From Hyalella azteca (lineage: Eukaryota; Arthropoda; Malacostraca; Amphipoda; Hyalellidae): a stretch of 64,000 bases of DNA. This document shows, piece by piece, positions 1-8,392 of this stretch. The notes under the pieces are model-generated. The model saw only the letters and a list, made by a program, of their open reading frames with translations, was not told where the DNA came from and searched no databases. Position 1 is the first letter of the stretch, and each line of letters begins with the position of its first letter. Location of the stretch: assembly GCF_000764305.2 (NCBI RefSeq), contig NW_025940654.1:58116-122115 (forward strand). The letters are read 5' to 3'. Made by a program: the position numbers and the translations under genes.

Positions 1-617
1 AGAACAAGAAAAGAGGAGCCAAAGATTACACTTTTCGGAGATCTCATGTTTCCCATTCTGGAGTTTTGTTGTCAGCTTTGGGCGCCACTCAAAGCAGGTG
101 CGTTGCAGCAATTTGAGGCAGGTCAACAGACTTTCACGTCCAAGATCAGCGGGATAAGGGACCTGCGCTGCTGTGACGGGCTGGAGCATCTGGGTCTGTA
201 CTCACTGGAGAAAAGAAGGGAGAGGTGTATCATTCTGTACACTTTGAAATTTGAACACTCTATACTTAGAAAGTATAACATTCACAATAGTGACATCACA
301 ATGAAAGGAGGAGTAAACTCTGCAGGGTACCCCCATTAGACAACCTACTTGCGGCCAGAATTCAGATTCTTTGGGAAGTATCTCTTCCCGTGGCAAGACC
401 GTGGCTGTTCAACGCTTTGCCGCAGAAGCTGAGAGGAGGGGTCTTCACCCTTAAGACATTCAAGAGACGACTGGATGCGTATATGAGTAAGATCCCGCAT
501 TGTCCAATTACGGGCCAAAACCCTCAGCAAGTGACAAGCAACAGCATCTTGAAAGTCAACAGTCACGTTAAGAGTTGTCTCCCGGCCCTCGCATGCCAGA
601 AAGTCCCAAACTTGACA
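1..617 (+). mobile_element. LINE (non-LTR retrotransposon) 3'-end remnant
   Basis: Two overlapping frames give the C-terminal region of a non-LTR reverse transcriptase ORF. 46-339 contains PILEFCCQLWAP and GLYSLEKRRERC, typical of the segment after the RT palm and thumb. 390-617 contains FNALPQKLR and FKRRLDAYMSKIP followed by SNSI, the usual C-terminal signature. The two parts are in different frames, so the copy is frameshifted and dead. The RT catalytic part is absent or upstream of the window. It lies in the intron before the first visible transporter exon, in the same orientation. Confidence 0.75.
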
Positions 618-620
618 TAA

Positions 621-901
621 AGACCCAAGGTGGTGTGTGGTGTCTGCTCTGCCGCCTCCTGCTGTGGGTAGCGGTCTTCATCGCCGTGAATACTGAGTCT
701 TTGGCACACACCTGTGTGACTGTATAGGTGTGGGTGTGTTCCGATTATAACCCTCTGAATATACTGGATGTGTGTAGACGTCAATCCACCGACGAATCAG
801 CCTGTGTCTCCCCTGGGTGTGCAGTATAAATTCTGCCATTTCTTGCGATATTGTGCACAATGAGAAATTAAAAATAATATACTAATTAATTATCTCGGCA
901 G
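621..901. other. Intron sequence, nothing recognised
   Basis: AT-rich stretch between the LINE remnant and the first visible transporter exon. It ends in the 3' splice site CTCGGCAG at 894-901. No further exon or repeat was recognised. Confidence 0.5.
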
Positions 902-1076
902 CACTGGAGGTGTGCCCGGCATCCCACCGCCACCTGTACGGCCCCATCGAGAGCCTCCCCTACGCCGCCATGTTGCCCCTACTGGCCGCTGCTGCTTACT
1001 TCTGCAGGAACTGGCGCCTCCTGCAGCTCTGCATGGCCCTGCCCCTCCTGCTCGCCCTCCTGCTCTCCTGCCCGCT
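902..1076 (+). CDS. SLC22-like transporter, first visible exon (TM5-6)
   Basis: Frame set by CTG at 904. Encodes EVCPASHRHLYGPIESLPYA and then a hydrophobic segment with AYFCRNWRLLQL, matching the TM5-TM6 region of SLC22 proteins. Acceptor AG at 900-901 and donor GTAAGC at 1077. Ends in phase 2 and joins the next exon as PLVMDESPRW. GC-rich, unlike the surrounding intron. Confidence 0.85.
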
Positions 1077-4000
1077 GTAAGCCCTCCTGCCCGCTGTATG
1101 CCTCCCTCCCCTCCTGCCCGCTGTAAGCCCTCCTGCTCGCCCTCCTGCTCTCCTGCCCGCTGTAAGCCCTAATGCCCGCTGTAAGTCCTCCTGCTCGCTG
1201 TAAGCCCTCCTGCTCTCCTGCCTGCTGTAAGCCCTCCTGCCCTCCTGCCCGCTGTAAGTCCTCCTGCCCTCCTGCCCGCTGTAAGCCCTCCTGCCCTCCT
1301 GCCCGCTGTAAGTCCTCCTGCTCTCCTGCCCGCTGTAAGCCCTCCTGCTCTCCTGCCCGCTGTGAGCCCTCCTGCCCGCTGTAAGCCCTCCTGCCTGCTG
1401 TAAGCCCTCCTTGTAAGCCCTCCTGCTCTCCTGCCCGCTGTAAGCCCTCCTGCTCTCCTGCCCGCTGTAAGCCCTCATGCCCACTGTAAGTCCTCGTAGT
1501 CTCCTGCTCGCTGTAAGTCCTCCTGCTTCTTTGCCTGCTATAAGTCCTCCTGCTCTTCCTACTGTCCGATGGTCAATTCTGTTCCATCCTACTCCTACTT
1601 ATGCTTCCCTTAAACAAAAATGAAAAAAGAACAATTCGTAGGAACAATCGCTGTATGAACTCTTCAAATTTTTCTCTTCAATTTCTATACATTAAAAATT
1701 GAATAAATAAATGAATCCCCTCGGGGGCGGCAGGGTCATGGACGAGTCCCCTCGCTGGCTGCTCCTGAGGGGGCGTCTCATGGACGCCGAGAGGGTCATA
1801 CGGGGGGCGGCGGCCGCCCACGGCACCCAGCACCAGCTGCCAGCTGGGCTGCACCAGCTGCTGGACGCTGTGTACAAGGTATAGGCTGCACCAGCTGGTG
1901 GACGCTGGTGGGTCATCCTGACACACTTGTCCCGGCAAAAGGGCGAATCAGTGCTACGTCCGCTCTCTGTTCTTGGTGTGGGTAAAAAAGTTTGTCATAA
2001 TTAGGACAATGTTCCATTTATTTTACAACACTTCTCTTTACTTTCACTTCTTGTCTGTCTGCTACAAAACGTATAATCAATATTCAACACGCTTCTACCT
2101 GTCCAATCGATCGGAAATTTGGCACCCTTGCGTAAAGTCGAAGACAATGCATGAATCGATTGACACAATAAAAAATTTTAGGAATAAAAAAATTTAAAAT
2201 TAGAAATTTGAATTTTTGTTTTAAATATTTAAAAATAAAATAAGAAATTAATTGTACATGTGTAGCATCGGAGACACTGGCCTCTTTATAAATGTTGTCT
2301 TTAATATATAATTTTTAAACGCATATTATGTATTACTGACTGAGCCCCTCCCCCTCCCCCACCCCAGCGGACGCTGAGGTCACAGGGTCCATCGTCCGCC
2401 TCCCTAAGGACGCACCTGGTGTCGCTGGTGTCCACCAAGGAGATGCTGACCATCACGGCGGTCACGGCTGCCATGTGGCTTATGGAAGGAGCGCTTTACA
2501 TCAGCCTCCCTCTGAAGGCTCCTGAGTACAGGTGGGGCTGGTGGCCATCGGTGGCCATCTGGAGGTAGTCGAGAAGGCTGATGGCCATCTGGTGACCATC
2601 TGTTGGTGATGCAGATTGTCGGATTCTATTTGGCCATCTGGCGACCGCCTGGCATGGCGACCAATCACTGCCTGAGTGCTATAAAATGTCCATATTTTGA
2701 CATAAAACATAGATATAGAATGCGATACATAATAATCATAATTTATATCATAAATAGTAACCATAATAACATAATTTCATTAAAACCTCGAACAAAGCTT
2801 ATTTTTTAATTGATCACTCATGGCAATGTGCGATACTCTGTCCAAATAGCGATACTTTTTTGTCTTCATTCGGGTCATCCTGACCCAGTTTGGTCCGCGG
2901 TGTATATCAGTGCAGGACACACGTGCAGGAAGTGTGTCACTCAATGGTCAGTATGACTCATTCATACAATTGAGTGATATTTTCTAAGCTCATTACAAAT
3001 TTTCTGATGAATCGAAGTATTTCGATATACAGTGTCATCAATATTTAGCGTTACAACTTTGAGTGGTTAGAACTATGAAATGAAAAACAATTGTGAATGT
3101 TTGAAAATGTATTTATGTAGGCAGAGGTTCAGGGATACAATTCCCTCGATTTCATTCAAAATGTCCACCATCTGCATCAATAACGAGTTGTAGACGCTTA
3201 GAGAAAGCCTTACATGAGTCACGAATAACACTCGATCTGCGGGATTTTGGCCCACTCCTTCAGCAGTTTGACCTCTAGGGCGTCCAAACTGCTATGGTGA
3301 ACGGTCGAGACCTTGCTCTCAAGGTATGACCAGATCCCAAAAAGATCCCAAAATCCAGAGGATTCAGATCGGGTGACGATGATGGCCATTCATCTTTGGT
3401 AATGAAGTGGGGAACATTCTCGGACAGCCACTCCTGAGTCGATTTGGCCCCATGGGATGGTGGAGTCCTGCTGGAACGACCAGGGGCATCATAAATAAAT
3501 ACCATAACCTCCGGGCCAGGTCCCCGTTCCTGTACCTGGGCCTGCTGGGCCTCCTGGAGATGCCTGGGGCGCTGCTGGTGGCCCCGCTGGGCCGTCGCCT
3601 GGGCCGCCGCAGCGCCTGCGCCGTCCTCGCCTGCGTCTGCACCGCCGCCATGCTGGGCCTCGGCCTCCTACGCCTCCACCAGTACCCTAACGGTGGGTCA
3701 TGGTGACACACTTGTGCCTTGGCGGTGGGTCATGGTGACACACTTGTGCCTTGGCGGTGGGTCATAGTGACACACTTGTGCCCTGACGGTGGGCCAGCTG
3801 ACCATTCATTAATAATATATATAGTACATTTAATTCCTGTATATTATATGCATTTTATAATGTTACTCGTGTAGAGTTTTCCAATACCCGCGTATATATA
3901 ACGTTTCACAGCGCAGTTGCCATGTATATCGTTCATCACTACACAATAGACATGTAGTATATTATTTTTAAAACACAATTATCTAGTGTATCACTACGCA

Positions 4001-6710
4001 ATTTTGTGGCATGTTTCACACATCACAATTATCTTGTGTATAACTCATATCAAAATTCGGGGACCGCCTAGGCTTCGGCCGAATAGTCGCTACACTCGGC
4101 GCCAAGCTATTCTGGACTTGCTTGGCCATCCGATCGAAATCAGCTTCTGGTCAAAATCTCATCTCCGATTTCATAGTCGCCTGAGAGTATGACAAGGGTT
4201 GGCCCTGCCGAGTCATACCGAGATAGCACGCTGCCCAGAGGCTACCCTCTAAACCCAGAGCTGAAGCGGACATGAGCGGCTGATTTATGTGCTCCCCTAG
4301 TCCTGGGCGGCACCTGATGCAGATCCGCTCCCACCTTAAAATTGTGTTAACGACTACACACGTGTGCCATATTTCACACAATTGTATGTATGTTGCCACA
4401 CAGACGGGGTGCTAATGCTGCTGTCCGTGATGGCGTACACATCGCTCGTTGGAGTCTCGCAGGTTCGACTTTTTTGTTGTATTGTATTTTTGTAAAATTA
4501 ATCTATATCATATGAGTGTTCTATAAATTATTGTTGTAATATTGAGTAGTGTTATATTTTTGTTATTTCATAATCGTTAATATACGTAACTTCTAACTTG
4601 TATGAATAATATTGACCAATTTATCTTTTTTTCAATCAATATTATGATGATTTGAATCATTAAAATGTGAATCAAACAAAATTTTAAAGCAATGGAAAGG
4701 AAAACAAAAACTACTACATTTCTGTTAAAAACGTTTTCTATTTTTGGGGAGTGGATTTGAAAAGTGCCACAATTCCCTAAATATAATTTGTGCAGTTGAT
4801 AGTATCGTAAAGGAAGATTCGCACGTAAATGCAGTTTTACCCAAGATGTCACGATGTCCTTTTACCCCAGATAGTGACGATGTCATGTGACCCCAGATAG
4901 TGACGATGCCATTTTACCCCAGATGTTGACGATAACATTTTACCCCAGATGTTGACGATGACATTTTACCCCAGATGTTGACGATAACATTTTACCCCAG
5001 ATGTTAACGATGACATTTTTCCACAGATGTTGACGATAACATTTTACCCAGACAGTGACGATGCCATTTTACCTCGGACATTGACGATGCCATTTTACCC
5101 CAGACAGTGACAATGCCCTTTACATCAGACAGTAACGATGACATTTTACCCCAGATGGTGGCAATACTGACATCAGAACTATACCCCACATCGGTGCGGG
5201 CTCTGGGGTCGTCGGTTGGGTACCTGGCCAACTGCGTGGGCAACTGCCTGCCCCCCTTCCTGGACGTCCTCCTGGTGAGCACCTAATGTCGTTCATTTCT
5301 CAACAAGTGTCACTTTTAGACAATTTAGCTTTGCGTTTCATTGATTAAAAGAAACAATTTCATTTATTAGGCACTGTAGCGCAGTGGTTAGCGCTAAAGA
5401 AAAGCAAGTTAATAGTCTTTTCCGGTGTCATTGGTGGGCGGCGCTCAGTAGATGTCAAATGTGGTGCATCAGAGTTACCATAGGCGGTGTCCAAAATGAA
5501 ATCTAGGTACATGTTATTTTGAATTTTAGGTCTCGAGGCAATATTATTATATTTCTTGAAAATACTGTCGTTATATTTCTCGAAAATACTGGAAATGTTG
5601 CAATACTATCTAGTCCTGCAATCGAGCCTAAATATAACGCTCCTTGCAGCCTGTTTGTTCAATTGAACGTACATGATTTACCGAAAAAATAGTTTGAATT
5701 CCTCAGGATTTGATTTTAATGAAAAGTTGGTTCCATTAACCTTAGTCCACTGAATTACCTAGCACCGTTTAAAATAAATTTCCGGGTGTTAGGTGCATTT
5801 GTATTTCCTCCCTATTGGTTCCATTTGTCTCATAACCCTCTCCCCCCTGTCACCCAGCCGGCGTGGGAGAGCTACGTCTCGCTATTGGTTCTATTTATAC
5901 CACAATTCCCCCATGTCCCTCAACCAGTGGGGGAGAGCTACGTCTCGCTATTGGTTCTATTTATACCATAATTCCCCCTGTCCCCCAGCCGGCGGGGGGA
6001 GAGCTACGTCTCGCTATTGGTTCTATTTGTACTATAATTCCCCATGTCCCCCAGCCGGCGGGGGAGAGCTACGTCTCGCTATTGGTTCTATTTGTACTAT
6101 AATTCCCCATGTCCCCAGCCGGCGGGGGAGAGCTACGTCTCGCTATTGGTTCTATTTGTACTATAATTCCCCATGTCCCCCAGCCGGCGGGGGAGAGCTA
6201 CATCTCACTATTGGTTCAATTTATACCATAACCTCCCTAATGTCTCCCTATTGGTTCTATTTGTACTACAATCCCCCTCCCCCCTGTCCCCCAACCGGCG
6301 GGGGGAGCTACGTCTCCCTATTGTTTCAATTTATACCATAACCTCCCTCATGTCTCCCTATTGGTTCTATTTGTACTACAATCCCCCTCCTCCCTGTCCC
6401 CCAGCCGGCGGGGGAGAGCTACGTCTCGCTATTGGTCTACTCGGGGATGGCGTTTGGGTGCGCGTTGCTCGCTCTCTGTCTGCCCGAGACCAGCGAGCGC
6501 CGCATGTACGAGACCGTGCACGAGCTCGTCACTCACCAGCGCGGGACCTCTGACCTCGCTGACCACGAGCGCAAGAATCTCCACGATGACGTCAGCTACG
6601 AACCTCTGCACAATGACGTCAGCGACGACGGGGATGACCAAGATGACGACGACAGCCACGACCATGTCACTCACCAGCGGTCGAAAACATCTTGCCTTAA
6701 TATCGTCTGA
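902..6710 (+). CDS. SLC22-like organic cation/anion transporter (MFS), 5'-partial, 7 exons
   Basis: Joining 902-1076, 1734-1878, 2368-2531, 3520-3692, 4404-4462, 5155-5274 and 6405-6710 gives about 380 residues with every phase matching and GT-AG at each intron. Family signatures appear in order: GPIESLPYA and AYFCRNWR (TM5-6), ESPRWLLLRGR (start of the large cytoplasmic loop), APLGRRLGRR (TM8-9 loop), SELYPTSVRALG (TM10-11) and LCLPETSER (after TM12). SLC22 proteins are plasma-membrane carriers of organic ions with 12 membrane segments and about 550 residues. Here TM1-4 and the large extracellular loop are missing because they lie upstream of the window. The tail after TM12 is rich in Asp and His and ends CLNIV. 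Substrate cannot be told. Introns carry minisatellites built from the gene's own splice junctions. No frame break is seen. Confidence 0.88.
1077..1580. repeat. Minisatellite of 5' splice-site copies (19-27 bp units)
   Basis: Starts exactly at the donor of the preceding exon. The unit is the exon's last bases plus donor (CTCCTGCCCGCT then GTAAGC). About 17 GTAAG or GTGAG donors occur in the array, each preceded by a CCCGCT-like copy of the exon end. Open frames read through it are repeat artefacts. Confidence 0.9.
1734..1878 (+). CDS. SLC22-like transporter exon with the SPRWL motif
   Basis: Acceptor GGCGGCAG ends at 1733; donor GTATAG at 1879. Encodes VMDESPRWLLLRGRLMDAER and then GAAAAHGTQHQ, the SLC22 cytoplasmic-loop signature between TM6 and TM7. 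Starts with one base completing the previous codon and ends in phase 0. Confidence 0.87.
1846..1935. repeat. Local duplication across an exon donor
   Basis: The 24 bases at the end of the exon (GGCTGCACCAGCTG then CTGGACGCTG) recur just inside the intron with one change, about 35 bp downstream. The second copy is followed at 1908 by GTGGGTCATCC, TGACACACTTGT. That sequence also starts the intron after the exon ending at 3692. Confidence 0.75.
1936..2367. other. Intron sequence, nothing recognised
   Basis: AT-rich intron ending in a C-rich tract and CAG at 2365-2367. The stretch around 2005-2260 resembles 11205-11480 (ACTTCTTGTCTGTCTGCTAC, later GACAATGCATGAATC), so it belongs to an unnamed dispersed repeat. 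Confidence 0.5.
2368..2531 (+). CDS. SLC22-like transporter exon (TM7 region)
   Basis: Phase-0 start, phase-2 end, donor GTGGGG at 2532. Encodes HLVSLVSTKEMLTITAV then MWLMEGALYISLPLKAPEYR, aligning with the SLC22 segment leading into and through TM7. Joins the next exon as EYR-SPFLYLG. The intron start repeats TGGCCATC several times (2540-2660), a weak local duplication next to the donor. Confidence 0.83.
2900..2960 (-). repeat. Dispersed GAGTCA/TGACACACTT motif copy
   Basis: Read on the - strand this holds GAGTCATACTGACC followed shortly by TGACACACTTCC. It is a relative of the motif found at several intron starts in this window. Confidence 0.4.
3072..3510 (-). mobile_element. mariner/Tc1-type transposase remnant
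   Basis: The - strand encodes pieces of a transposase C-terminal half: WSFQQDSTIPWG, TQEWLSENVPHFITKDEWP, SSPDLNPLDF and, after frame changes, DALEVKLLKEWAKIP and the final NSLLMQMVDILN-like tail. The DDE/D catalytic region is therefore only partly present (the DLNPLD block is kept). At least two frameshifts are needed, so it is inactive. No terminal inverted repeats were found. The homology stops about 15-25 bp before the splice acceptor of the next transporter exon. Confidence 0.8.
3520..3692 (+). CDS. SLC22-like transporter exon (TM8-9, GRR motif)
   Basis: Acceptor GGGCCAG ends at 3519; donor GTGGGT at 3693. Encodes SPFLYLGLLGLLEMPGALLV then APLGRRLGRRSACAV and LGLGLLRLHQYPN, the TM8, conserved GRR loop and TM9 of SLC22 carriers. 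Starts with one base and ends in phase 1. The mariner remnant lies directly upstream, so the branch-point region may be transposon-derived. Confidence 0.87.
3693..3795. repeat. Minisatellite of 5' splice-site copies (32 bp x about 3.3)
   Basis: Units start at 3693, 3725, 3757 and 3789. Each begins GTGGGTCATGG and continues TGACACACTTGTGCC, and each is preceded by (G)GCG or ACG like the exon end ACG. The array therefore repeats the donor of the preceding exon. Confidence 0.88.
4065..4335. repeat. Dispersed repeat, copy 1 (other copy 16392-16740)
   Basis: Shares blocks in the same order with 16392-16740: CCTAGGCTTC, TTGCTTGGCCA, ATCAGCTTCTG, GAGTATGACAAG, GCTGATTTA, GTCCTGGGCGGCACCTGAT. Roughly 270-350 bp, non-coding, inside introns of two different genes. 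Class unknown. Confidence 0.7.
4404..4462 (+). CDS. SLC22-like transporter short exon (TM10 part)
   Basis: 59 bp with acceptor CCACACAG ending at 4403 and donor GTTCGA at 4463. Encodes DGVLMLLSVMAYTSLVGVSQ. It takes two bases to finish the previous codon and ends in phase 0. Position and hydrophobicity fit the membrane segment before the ELYPT motif. Confidence 0.78.
4463..4829. other. Intron sequence, nothing recognised
   Basis: AT-rich start of the intron before the 26-bp array. No exon, transposon end or other repeat was recognised. Confidence 0.4.
4830..5154. repeat. Minisatellite of 3' splice-site copies (about 26 bp x 12)
   Basis: The unit is CATTTTACCCCAG followed by ATGTTGACGATGA. 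The last unit's ACCCCAG is the acceptor of the next exon, which begins ATGGTGGCAATACTGACATCAG and so resembles the rest of the unit. About ten of the intronic copies keep a pyrimidine tract and AG (one has CGG). Confidence 0.88.
5155..5274 (+). CDS. SLC22-like transporter exon with ELYPT motif
   Basis: 120 bp, phase 0 at both ends, donor GTGAGC at 5275. Encodes MVAILTSELYPTSVRALG then ANCVGNCLPPFLDVLL, matching the SLC22 segment from the end of TM10 to TM11. The acceptor belongs to the last unit of the adjoining minisatellite. Confidence 0.87.
5367..5400 (+). other. tRNA-like SINE head (A-box only)
   Basis: GCACTGTAGCGCAGTGGTTA contains a sequence matching the pol III A box (TAGCGCAGTGG) and is followed by GCGCT. 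No B box follows, so this is a truncated tRNA-derived SINE rather than a tRNA gene. The rest of the intron to about 5780 holds nothing recognisable. Confidence 0.4.
5790..6404. repeat. Array of seven copies of an exon's acceptor and first 35 bp
   Basis: Units of about 64 bp (longer in the last ones) contain CCCCCAGCCGGCGGGGGA, GAGCTACGTCTCGCTATTGG and a spacer TTCTATTTGTACTATAATT. Copies of GAGCTAC-GTCTC lie near 5868, 5932, 5999, 6064, 6127, 6191 and 6302. The eighth is the real last exon at 6405. Each copy duplicates the 3' splice site together with exon coding sequence. Long open frames here are by-products. Confidence 0.92.
6405..6710 (+). CDS. SLC22-like transporter last exon (TM12 and tail)
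   Basis: Acceptor CCCCCAG ends at 6404. Encodes PAGESYVSLLVYSGMAFG, TM12 with ALLALCLPETSERRMYETV, then a cytoplasmic tail with repeated THQR (VTHQRG, VTHQRS) and an acidic DDGDDQDDDDSHDH stretch. Stop TGA at 6708-6710. The LPET motif is the family's end-of-TM12 mark. The acidic tail is unusual and not seen in typical family members. Confidence 0.87.
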   Translation, partial: PAGESYVSLLVYSGMAFGCALLALCLPETSERRMYETVHELVTHQRGTSDLADHERKNLHDDVSYEPLHNDVSDDGDDQDDDDSHDHVTHQRSKTSCLNIV

Positions 6711-7782
6711 CGAAGACGAGGAGTCAACCAGTGGGTCTGATGGGCTGAGGTCTGTTGCGAAAAACTGGTTGATTCAACCCCGATTATTATTTACGCCTAA
6801 GGTAATTATGCATTCTCAGGTTGATAACCTCCGTTCACGACGTTGGAATCATGTTGAATTCTAGTCCAAAATGATCAATGAAGCTACGTCATTCTTGCAA
6901 CGTTGTGTTGACATTACAGTACAACATTGAAATGATGTTACTTGTAAGATTCTGTTTCAACATTTAAATTGTGTCGTTTAAATTGCATTGATAAAATTCA
7001 GGTTTTAGGTCTGCATTGATAATTTTTGGGTTTTTAGGTTAAATTAACGTATTAACCTTGTATATTATTTTTATAAACTCGACCGAATTTCATTATCGTA
7101 TCTGTGACAGTACTTGAGCACCGTACTATAAGCAGCTACATTAGGAAACTAAAACGATGAAGCTATATATAGACAACCCAATTATCCATTTGCCTTATAC
7201 CTATTTCAAACTTACCCGGGATCGAACCCTGACGTTTTTCTTCGCAATTCCTTAGCGCACTTTGCTGCGGTGCACCTTATCGCAGAGTCAATTATGGACA
7301 ATGCAAACTAACTTTTTCATGCCGTAAAAAGACACTTCTTTCTTAATATTTAATCTACGTATTTCATTTATTCTCACTACATTTTACGCAAGTAACATGG
7401 ATCTGATTAAATACTGGAGACTACAATTATTTTAATACCTTCATTTTTTATATAATTTCATCTAAACCAGTTCTCCCCGACAATTTCAAACTCGAATAGC
7501 ACATGCAGGCTCTGTTGAAATATCCATAGTTGGTTTACGGAAGAAGTTTTAGAATATACTAGTTAAGAAGCATAGGAAAAATTAAAATCGTGCATTTACT
7601 TTAAAATTAAATATATATATTTTTTCAAATGAAGGAAATAAAGTTCTTTTAAAAATTTGTTTAATTATTGAACTGGCGGGATTTTTGAATATGTGCAGGT
7701 CAGATCTATTTTTTATACCAGTACTTTTGTTTAAGTAATTGAATTAAGGCAGAATGATTAGGAGGTTACCGTATAGAACGGG
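6711..7782. other. Intergenic, AT-rich
   Basis: Downstream of the transporter stop. Apart from a tRNA-like piece at 7205-7290, nothing was recognised. No clear poly(A) signal could be assigned. Confidence 0.5.
7205..7290 (-). other. tRNA-derived SINE fragment (B box)
   Basis: On the - strand, GGGTTCGATCCCGGG is a perfect B-box sequence, preceded by GTGCACCGCAGC and GTGCGCT, which resembles a decayed A-box region. No full cloverleaf can be drawn. Confidence 0.45.
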
Positions 7783-8010
7783 GTAACTTGAACCAATGAC
7801 GGGGTGACTTGGACCATTGACGGGGTGACTTGGACCATTGACGGGGTGACTTGGACCATTGACGGGGTGACTTGGACCATTGACGGGGTGACTTGGACCA
7901 TTGACGGGGTGACTTGGACCATTGACGGGGTGACTTGCACCATTGACGGGGTGACTTGGACCATTGACGGGGTGACTTGGACCATTGACGGGGTGACTTG
8001 CACCATTGAC
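7783..8010. repeat. Minisatellite, 21 bp x about 11
   Basis: Unit ACGGGGTGACTTGGACCATTG, nearly perfect. Both strands read open because 21 is a multiple of three; no coding role is supported. Confidence 0.95.
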
Positions 8011-8228
8011 GTCATTCGATAATTGTTAACTTTTTATGAATAAAAAGCCCATACTTCCAAATCCATGAAAATAAGTTTACCACTTACTAATTCTCCAGAC
8101 AGCAATTTAACGCAGTTCTTGTAACAGTTCATTGTTAAGAGGCGCCAGAGGGCGACAGTGGCGCGAGTCAAGTTGCCAATTAGCATATATTAAATCGTCA
8201 AACTATCTGTATTCACAGTCGAAACGAA

Positions 8229-8392
8229 GTTCCATATATTTTTACGCTGCAAAATAATGATTATATTGAAGAAATTAATTTTTACACAATTAGAACGACA
8301 TATACACAAATTCCATATATTTTTACGTTGCAAAATAATGATTATATTGAAGAAATTAATTTTTTTACACAATTAGAACGACATATACACAG
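8229..8392. repeat. Tandem duplication, about 81 bp x 2
   Basis: TTCCATATATTTTTACG through ATTAGAACGACATATACACA occurs twice in a row with few differences. No gene nearby uses it. Confidence 0.85.

Noticed and set aside
996..1484. 162-residue open frame on the - strand with repeated SGQESRRAY
   Set aside because: It is a reading of the donor minisatellite, whose 27-bp unit is a multiple of three. No start context or non-repeat homology.
5793..6341. 182-residue + strand frame rich in SRYWFYLYHNS
   Set aside because: By-product of the junction array before the last transporter exon; the real frame there is the exon's own.
7783..8010. CRISPR array
   Set aside because: Head-to-tail repeats without unique spacers, in a eukaryotic gene-rich region; the same holds for all other arrays here.
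7758..8022. Open frames across the 21-bp minisatellite
   Set aside because: Repeat unit divisible by three; no other coding signal.
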